From assembly GCF_000430045.1 (NCBI RefSeq), contig NZ_KE387023.1, positions 1,799,461-1,863,460 of the forward strand: a stretch of 64,000 nt of DNA, written 5' to 3'. Both the position numbers and the translations under genes were made by a program. The notes under the pieces are model-generated. The model did no database searches and was not told the origin of the DNA. It saw only the letters and a program-made list of their open reading frames with translations. How positions within the stretch are numbered: position 1 is the first letter of the stretch; each line of letters starts with the position of its first letter. The DNA comes from Calidithermus chliarophilus DSM 9957. Lineage in GTDB: Bacteria; Deinococcota; Deinococci; Deinococcales; Thermaceae. Below are positions 58,226-64,000 of the stretch, one piece after another.

Positions 58226-60481
58226 TCACCCCGCCGACAGCGGCATCCCCCGCGACTTGGCCTGGTACATGCGGTTGTCGGCCAGGCGCAGCAGGGACTC
58301 GGAGTCCTCGGCGTCGGTGGGGAAGCAGGAGGCGCCGATGTTGACCCCCAGCCGCATCTCCCCGACCTCCAGCGCCCCGATGGCCCGGTGGTAGCGGGTA
58401 CCTGCCGCGACGGCGCCCTCGAGGTTGGCGTGGGGCAGGATGGCGGCGAACTCGTCGCCGCCCCAGCGGTAGAGGCTGTCGCCGTTGCGCCGCTGCTGGC
58501 GTAGGGCCTGCGCTACCGCCTGCAGGGCCCGGTCGCCCTGCTCGTGGCCCAGGCGGTCGTTGATGGCCTTGAAGCCCGAAAGGTCCATCACCAGCAGCGA
58601 GACGGGGTAGGCGTAGCGGCGGGCGCGCTCGAGCTCCTCGCCCAGGCGCACGTCGAAGGCGCGGCGGTTGAGCAGCCCGGTGAGCACGTCGGTGAGGGCG
58701 GCCTCCTCGAGGCGCTGGCGGTAGTGCAGGTCGTGGAGGAGGGTGGCGACGACGGGGGCGAAGAGCTGGGCGGCCCGCAGGGAGTCCTGGTCGAAGGCGG
58801 CGGGGTCGTGGAGGTTGTCGAGATTGAGCAGGGCCAGCACCTCGCCCCCGTAGCGGATGGGCAGGTGGAGGTTGGCCTTGATCTCCTGGACCCGCGCGTC
58901 CCGCATCTTGCTCACGGTAAGGCCGGACTCCAGGCTGGACTCGACGATGGCGCTCGAGCGCACCCTCGGCAGGCCCCGCTCCCAGCTCTCCAGGTCCCCG
59001 TGCCAGGCCTGCTGCTGGCTGAGGCTGAACTCCACGTCGCGCAGGTCCTCCAGGCTGAAGCCGTGCACGGCCCGGAAGACGAAGACCTCGCCCTGCCACG
59101 CCATCAGCGTCCCTGCCTCGGCCCCGGGCACCATGGCGACGGCGGTCTGGAGGATGCGGTGGTAGGCGGCTTCGGGGGAGAGCTCCAGCACCGTCTGCTG
59201 CAACTCCAGCAGGGTCTGGGTGTGCTGCCGCTCGAGCATGCCCTCCAGCGCCAGGCCTACCGCGCGGCAGGCCCGGGCCAGCAGCTCCTTCTCGCTCTGG
59301 CGCCAGCGCCGCTGCCGGCGGCTCTGGAAGCCCAGCATGAAGCGAACTCGAGCCGACCCGGGCAGGGGGATGGGGTGCAGCACCAGCGCCTGCACGCCCG
59401 CGTCCTTGAGCGCCTGCAGGCCCCGCTCGTCGGTGGCGTATTTGTCGTTGAAGACGGGCTGGCCCGTGCGGTGGACCCCCCAGGCCAACCCCTGGCCGAA
59501 GGGGATTCCCTCCTCCAGCAGCGCCCGCTCCTGAGGGTGCACGTCGCCCCAGAACGTCACCGCCCGCAGCCGGCTGCCCTCCTGCCGCACCAGCGCCCCG
59601 GAGTCGAAGTCGAGCACCTGGCCCAGCAGCGCCAGCACCCGTTCGCCCAGCCCGGGGAGGGACTGGGCGGAGTACATCGTGCGGTTGAGGTTCTCCAGCA
59701 GCGAGAGCTCGGTGCGCTCGACCAGCCGGCTCAGGCGGCGGCTGACCCCCTCGGCGAACTCGAGCAGCGCTTGCAGGGCTTCCTCGCCCAGGGGTTCGGG
59801 GTACTCGAGGTTGAGCACCGCCACCGCCTCCCCCTGCTCCACCAGCGGCAGCGCCAGCTCGCACCGCGCGGGGCGGCCGGGCACCGGCACGTAGTCGCGC
59901 TCCGAGGCCACGTCGGTCACGTGGACGAAGCGGCGCTGTGCGAAGGCCCGCCCGACGACCCCGTGCTCGGGGATCGTCCGGTAGTCCTGGGGGAAGCTCC
60001 GGGACGCGGCGACCCGCACGAAGCCCTCGCCCGCGGGGCTGGGCTCCCAGACGCTCACGTTGCCCTGGCCGTAGGCCTCGAGGATGGCCGGCAGCGCCTC
60101 GAGCACCTCGCCGCGGCTGTCCAGGCCGCTGAGTTCCTTCTGGGCCCGGATCAGCAGGTTGAGCAGGCGGGAGGCCCGCTTCTGCTCGTGGAAGGCATGG
60201 CGCAGGCGGGCCCCCAGCCAGGCCGCGAGCAGGCTGGAGACTGCGTAGATCGTGGTCAGCTCGAGCAGGGGCTGGCGGGTGCTGAGCAGCGCGTCCAGGA
60301 GGCTGGCCCCCGCCGCCAGGGGCAGCACCCAGCGGTACCCCAGCACCGAGGTGAGGGTGGCCAGCGCGACCATCATCCAGGCTTCGGGGAAGCCCAGCCG
60401 CAGAACTCCCACGTGGCCCAGCAAATGCAGCACGAGCGCCACGGCGGCGGTTAACCATGCACTCCTGCGCACTGAGTCCAT
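58226..60481 (-). CDS. Membrane GAF-GGDEF protein (diguanylate cyclase)
   Basis: 751 residues: about four N-terminal membrane helices (1-85), GAF-like domains (about 90-265, 270-430 and 435-580), then a GGDEF domain (about 590-750) with the intact WGGDEF active site and the RNGD inhibitory I-site five residues before it, so the enzyme should be active and product-inhibited. Makes cyclic-di-GMP, the presumed substrate of the HD-GYP protein at 21.7-23.1 kb. Monocistronic, just outside the integrative element. Confidence 0.92.
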   Translation of the reverse strand: MDSVRRSAWLTAAVALVLHLLGHVGVLRLGFPEAWMMVALATLTSVLGYRWVLPLAAGASLLDALLSTRQPLLELTTIYAVSSLLAAWLGARLRHAFHEQKRASRLLNLLIRAQKELSGLDSRGEVLEALPAILEAYGQGNVSVWEPSPAGEGFVRVAASRSFPQDYRTIPEHGVVGRAFAQRRFVHVTDVASERDYVPVPGRPARCELALPLVEQGEAVAVLNLEYPEPLGEEALQALLEFAEGVSRRLSRLVERTELSLLENLNRTMYSAQSLPGLGERVLALLGQVLDFDSGALVRQEGSRLRAVTFWGDVHPQERALLEEGIPFGQGLAWGVHRTGQPVFNDKYATDERGLQALKDAGVQALVLHPIPLPGSARVRFMLGFQSRRQRRWRQSEKELLARACRAVGLALEGMLERQHTQTLLELQQTVLELSPEAAYHRILQTAVAMVPGAEAGTLMAWQGEVFVFRAVHGFSLEDLRDVEFSLSQQQAWHGDLESWERGLPRVRSSAIVESSLESGLTVSKMRDARVQEIKANLHLPIRYGGEVLALLNLDNLHDPAAFDQDSLRAAQLFAPVVATLLHDLHYRQRLEEAALTDVLTGLLNRRAFDVRLGEELERARRYAYPVSLLVMDLSGFKAINDRLGHEQGDRALQAVAQALRQQRRNGDSLYRWGGDEFAAILPHANLEGAVAAGTRYHRAIGALEVGEMRLGVNIGASCFPTDAEDSESLLRLADNRMYQAKSRGMPLSAG

Positions 60482-60682
60482 GCAGCGTTTCCTTACCCTA
60501 GAATCTTAGCGCATCTACGGGCTTGTTGGGCTGGTTCTTCCGAACGGGCTGTTCACGAGGCGTTAACCAAGACCTCCTGGCGCGCCCGGTGGTCGTGCGA
60601 ACGAAGCGCGGGCGGGAGGAAGGCCCTCGAGTGCGGCGTGGGCGCTTACAATGATCGAGGGGTGGAACCAATCCCTGAGGTT

Positions 60683-61720
60683 ATGGCGCGCACCAGTTAC
60701 ACCCTCGAAGACGTGGCCCGTGCGGCGGGGGTTTCGCCCAGTACGGTTTCGCGGGTCATCAACGGGACCGCCCGGGTGCGCCCGGGCAAGCTCAAGGCGG
60801 TGCTCGAGGCCATCGAGCGGCTGGGTTACCAGCCCAACCTCATGGCCAAGGGCCTGGCCCAGGGCAAGTCCCTGACCGTCGGCGTGATGGTGCAGGAGAT
60901 CGCCAGCCCCTTCTACGGCGAGATGATCAAGGGCATCGAGCAGGGGCTCGACGGCACGCTCTACCACCCGGTGTTCTCCACCGGGCACTGGCGGGCCGAG
61001 CAGGAGAGGGAGGCACTGCGGGTGCTCAGCGCCCGCCAGATCGACGCCCTGATCGTGCTCGACGGCCTGGTGTCCGAGGAGTACCTCCTGGGCCTGGCCC
61101 GCAAGATGCCGCTGGTGCTGTTCGGCCGCCGGATCCGGGGCTTAGAGCACAACACGCTGCTGGTGGACAACCTGCAGGGGGCCTACCTGGGGACCCGCCA
61201 CCTCGTCGAGCTCGGCCACACCCATATCGTGCACATCGCCGGCCCCGCCTTCCACCTCGACGCCAAGAGCCGCCTCGAGGGCTACCGCAAGGCCCTGGAG
61301 GAGGCGGGGATCCCCTTCGAGCCCGAGCGGGTGATCGAGGGCGACTACGTGGAGCCCTCCGGGATGCTCGCCGTGGAGAGCCTGCTCGCGCGGCGCGTAC
61401 CTTTCACCGCGATCTTCGCCGCCAACGACCAGATGGCCTACGGCGCGCGCCTGGCGCTGTACCGCCGGGGCATCCGCGTCCCCGAGGACGTCTCGCTGGT
61501 GGGCTTCGACGACCTGCCGGGCTCGAGCTACATGACCCCGCCCCTCACCACCGTCCGCCAGCCGACCCTCGAGCTCGGCCGCGAAGCCGCCCGCGCCGCC
61601 TTGCTGATGCTCGAGGGCCAGCCCTACGAACCCCCGCTGTTCGGCACCAGCCTCGTTGTGCGCGAGTCCACGGCGATGCTGCGTCACAGCCGGGTGGCCC
61701 TGCCGAGCCGGTGGTCGTGA
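60683..61720 (+). CDS. LacI/GalR-family transcriptional regulator
   Basis: 345 residues: HTH YTLEDVARAAGVSPSTVSRVINGTARV with hinge helix at about 48-58, then a periplasmic-binding-protein-like core. Start ATG 60683 with CTGAGG upstream; TACAAT at about 60650 is a -10 candidate. No sugar operon is adjacent, so target and ligand are unknown. 60482-60649 shows no gene. Confidence 0.92.
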   Translation: MARTSYTLEDVARAAGVSPSTVSRVINGTARVRPGKLKAVLEAIERLGYQPNLMAKGLAQGKSLTVGVMVQEIASPFYGEMIKGIEQGLDGTLYHPVFSTGHWRAEQEREALRVLSARQIDALIVLDGLVSEEYLLGLARKMPLVLFGRRIRGLEHNTLLVDNLQGAYLGTRHLVELGHTHIVHIAGPAFHLDAKSRLEGYRKALEEAGIPFEPERVIEGDYVEPSGMLAVESLLARRVPFTAIFAANDQMAYGARLALYRRGIRVPEDVSLVGFDDLPGSSYMTPPLTTVRQPTLELGREAARAALLMLEGQPYEPPLFGTSLVVRESTAMLRHSRVALPSRWS

Positions 61721-61726
61721 AGCGAT

Positions 61727-61941
61727 AAGCCCTCAGCCGTCAGTGGTCAGCGGTCAGCCGTCAGCGATCAGCGGGAGGCCTGTGGCCCGTGGTTGCCCCT
61801 CTCCCCGCCGGCGGGGAGGGTTTATCCCCCCCAGCCCCCCTTGCTAAGGGGGGTGACAAAACGTCTTGCGTTTGGCGTTTTGCGTACGACGTAGGACGTA
61901 CGACGTAAGACGCGCGTCCGGCGTTCAGCTATCGGCGTCCC
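61727..61941. repeat. Heptad repeat mosaic 13
   Basis: CAGCCGTCAGTGGTCAGCGGT units, CTCCCCGCCGGCGGGGAG hairpin, CCCCCCTTGCTAAGGGGGG hairpin, GCGTCTT/GCGTTTG/GCGTTTT heptads, ACGTACG/ACGTAAG heptads, and a degenerate GCTATCGGC end. Same order as mosaics 4 and 5. Convergent gap. Confidence 0.9.
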
Positions 61942-61945
61942 GCCT

Positions 61946-63358
61946 TCACTCCACCTCCGCCAGCAACTGCCGGGCCAGCCGCACCCGGTTGCGCACGGCC
62001 TGGGTCTCCTGGCGGTCCTGGGCCAGCCGGCGGCGGGCGAGGCGGAGGTGCTGGTCCTGCGCCTGGGGGGCCACCCCGCCCATCACCCGGCGGCGCTCGA
62101 GGAAGCGGCGGGGCTCGAGCGCCGCCTGGAGCTCGGGGGTGTCGTAGCCCAGGTGGGTTTGCAGGTCGGGGGGGGTGGCCTGGGCCAGGGTGCGGCCCTC
62201 GGCGGCGAGCGCGCCCAGCAGGTTCTTCACCCGGCGGTAGGCCTCGCCCAGGGGCAAGTAGCCCCCGGCCACCAGCACGTCGACGAGCTCGGAGGCCAGC
62301 ACCGCGCGGTCCTCGAGGCCCTTCAGCAGGCTCTCGGGCCGGAATTCGCTCTCCTCCAGGGCCACGCGCATGAGCTCGAGCGCCCCCTCGGCCATCTCGC
62401 AAAGGCGGTCGAGGGGCTCGAGCACCCCTGTGGAGTGGTCGTTGAGGTCGCCGAAGGCGGTGGAGTGGTTGAGCTGGGTCATGAGGCTGGCTCCGCTGAT
62501 GAGCTCGGCGATGTAGACCCGGGCGTGCTCGAGGATGACCGGGTTGTGCTTCTGCGGCATGATCGACGAGCCCTGCGCCACGCGCTCGCCCACCCGGAAG
62601 GCCCCGGTCTCAGCCCAGGCCAGCAGGTCGCGGATGAGGCGCGAGAGGCTTGCGCCCAGCCCGGCGAGGGCCTGGGCGAGCTCGAGGGCCCAGTCGCCCG
62701 CCGCGATGGCGTCGTAGGTGTGCTCGACCACCCCGCCGAAGCCCAGCCAGCGGGCCAGGGCCTCGCGGTCGACGGGGTAGGGGCTGCCCGCCAGCGAGCT
62801 CGCGCCCAGCGGGGAGCGGTCGGTGGTGTCGAGGGCGGCCCGCAGGCGGCGGAAGTCGCGGCTGAGCAGGTTCTCGAAGGCCGCCAGGTAGTGGCCCAGC
62901 GAGCTCGGCTGCGCGGGCTGGTGGTGGGTGTAGGCGGTCATCAAGGTGTCGCGGTGGGCCTCGGCCAGCACCAGCACCCTCTGGCGCAGGCGCAGCAGGT
63001 CGCCCATCACGGCCAGGGCCTGGTCGCGGGCGTAGGCGCGGAAGACGGTGAGGTCGAGGTCGTTGCGCGAGAGGCCCCGCCGCAGGGCTCCGGCCACCTC
63101 GGCCCCGGCGGTCTCGTTGAGCTGGAGGTCGATGGCGAAGAACACGTCCTCGACGAGGCCGCTGAAGGCGGGGAGGGGGAGGGGGCGCAGGAGCTGGAGG
63201 GCCTTCACCGCCTCGGCGGCGTGGGGGACCCGCAGGGCGGCGAGCCCCTTGGCGTAGGCGCTCAGGGCGTCGAGGAAGTGGGGCACCAGCCGCTCGCGGG
63301 CGAAGCGGTAGTGGCGCATCAGGACGCGGCGTCGGTAGGTGGTGTTCCAGGGGGACAT
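61946..63358 (-). CDS. Fumarase/aspartase-superfamily lyase, argininosuccinate lyase-like
   Basis: 470 residues. Family core: TAYTHHQPAQPSSLGHY (catalytic His region, about 140-156) and GSSIMPQKHNPVILE (signature with the catalytic Ser, about 268-282). The general fit is best to argininosuccinate lyase, which forms arginine and fumarate, but the usual N-terminal WGGRF segment is missing and the segment after the signature differs from the classical enzyme, so it may act on another substrate. No other arginine gene is nearby. Confidence 0.78.
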   Translation of the reverse strand: MSPWNTTYRRRVLMRHYRFARERLVPHFLDALSAYAKGLAALRVPHAAEAVKALQLLRPLPLPAFSGLVEDVFFAIDLQLNETAGAEVAGALRRGLSRNDLDLTVFRAYARDQALAVMGDLLRLRQRVLVLAEAHRDTLMTAYTHHQPAQPSSLGHYLAAFENLLSRDFRRLRAALDTTDRSPLGASSLAGSPYPVDREALARWLGFGGVVEHTYDAIAAGDWALELAQALAGLGASLSRLIRDLLAWAETGAFRVGERVAQGSSIMPQKHNPVILEHARVYIAELISGASLMTQLNHSTAFGDLNDHSTGVLEPLDRLCEMAEGALELMRVALEESEFRPESLLKGLEDRAVLASELVDVLVAGGYLPLGEAYRRVKNLLGALAAEGRTLAQATPPDLQTHLGYDTPELQAALEPRRFLERRRVMGGVAPQAQDQHLRLARRRLAQDRQETQAVRNRVRLARQLLAEVE

Positions 63359-63460
63359 AGGTACTCAGCTTTCACTCAGCTAAGGCTCAGGGCTTTCTCA
63401 GGCGCTTACTTCAAACTTTTTGGCGTGAGGGTCACGCCACAACCCCCTCACCTCCCTTGA

Positions 63461-63492
63461 CCGCCGGATCGCCACTCCGGCGGATTTTTTTT
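63461..63492 (+). terminator. Orphan terminator on the plus strand
   Basis: 8-bp stem 63461-63468/63476-63483, A, then eight T (63485-63492). Strong plus-strand terminator, but the only gene to its left reads the other way. A second hairpin GGCGTGA/TCACGCC lies at 63422-63438. Together they could form a short untranslated RNA or an attenuator for the gene at 63558. Confidence 0.75.
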
Positions 63493-63557
63493 GCACCCGT
63501 GCGGACACCCGCTCAGTTTAGCCAATCGAAGGCCCGGGGTGGGGTAACCTGAACCCG

Positions 63558-64000
63558 GTGCGCCTGCGCGTCCGCCACACCACCGAGTACCGCTACCTCG
63601 AGGAGGTCCAGGACTCCTTCAACGAGCTGTGGATGACCCCGGTCGATGATCACCGCCAGTGCCTGCTCGAGCACCGCCTCTTCGTCGAGCCCCTCACCGC
63701 CGTGCGCGGCCGCCAGGACTACTTCCACAACCGCGTGCACGACTTCCACGCGACCACGCCGCACAAGAGCCTCAGGGTCGAGGTCTTCGCCCGGGTGCTC
63801 ACCTTCCCCAGCCCCACCCCCCTCCCGGTGCCGGTGGGGCAGCTCGAGCCCCTGCGCGAGCGCTTCTTCGAGTTCCTGGCCCCCACCGCCCGCGTGCCGC
63901 TGCACCTCGACTGGGGCCAGATGCTCGGCTTCCGCAAGCCCCACGCGGCCGAGAGCCTGCACGGCTACTTGCTCGAGGTCGCCCGCCACCTCTTCCGCTC
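63558..64000 (+). CDS. Transglutaminase-like protein, N-terminal region (cut by window end)
   Basis: Open to the window end from GTG 63558: LRVRHTTEYRYLEEVQDSFNEL and FHNRVHDFHATTPHKSLRVEV are the bacterial transglutaminase-like N-terminal region, a beta-sandwich placed before a Cys-His-Asp transglutaminase core, which would lie beyond 64000. A TAACCT box ends 7 nt before the GTG (leaderless). 148 codons seen. Confidence 0.85.
   Translation, partial: MRLRVRHTTEYRYLEEVQDSFNELWMTPVDDHRQCLLEHRLFVEPLTAVRGRQDYFHNRVHDFHATTPHKSLRVEVFARVLTFPSPTPLPVPVGQLEPLRERFFEFLAPTARVPLHLDWGQMLGFRKPHAAESLHGYLLEVARHLFR

Overview
The window is GC-rich chromosomal DNA from a member of the Thermaceae (Deinococcota), most likely a Meiothermus- or Calidithermus-like thermophile. 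The signs are the block pilM-N-O-W-Q followed by aroC-aroK-aroB, a homoisocitrate dehydrogenase (lysine by the alpha-aminoadipate route), Thermus-type SlyD and RsmF, CCA-encoding tRNA genes, and many genes whose -10 hexamer lies only 6-7 nt before the start codon (leaderless transcripts). The genus is an inference; there is no rRNA to test it.

Layout: 0.5-14.8 kb holds acyl-CoA dehydrogenase, cysteine synthase, SlyD, an R2-like oxidase, menaquinone methyltransferase, RecN, a sulfurtransferase, an SDR/acpS pair, RsmF and the aroCKB operon. 14.9-20 kb is the type IV pilus/competence operon. 20-24.4 kb holds homoisocitrate dehydrogenase, a DUF5317 protein, a membrane HD-GYP protein whose 5' half is AT-rich, a 29-codon secreted-peptide gene and a glycosyltransferase. 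24.4-35.5 kb holds two tRNAs, an ATP-cone/2-phosphoglycerate kinase, an S41 protein, small membrane proteins, hom-thrC, queG, lnt, tRNA-Leu and secG. 35.9-42.3 kb is a complete peptide ABC transporter. 42.4-50.2 kb holds DUF4139, an S9 peptidase, an RHH protein, murA and the rpmH-rnpA-yidD-yidC operon. 50.3-50.5 kb holds tRNA-Glu and tRNA-Val.

50.45-58.17 kb is a 7.7-kb integrative element in tRNA-Val(TAC). It is bounded by identical 45-bp att repeats and carries a tyrosine integrase, an excisionase-like HTH protein, a Toprim/zinc-finger primase, a DUF3987 protein, seven unassigned small proteins, helically phased arm sites at both ends, and an iteron-like repeat cluster inside a coding sequence. 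No transfer, capsid or defence gene is recognised. After it come a GGDEF/GAF protein, a LacI-type regulator, an argininosuccinate-lyase-like protein and the start of a transglutaminase-like gene cut by the window end.

The most unusual genome-wide feature is a family of degenerate heptanucleotide repeat mosaics at 13 intergenic sites. Several supply stop codons and last residues of flanking genes. Other structure not explained by genes: a strongly folded segment at 161-332, a pair of 58-bp inverted-repeat elements (one abutting a truncated VOC gene), and a near-palindromic motif shared by both ends of the element and the promoter region of the small-peptide gene.
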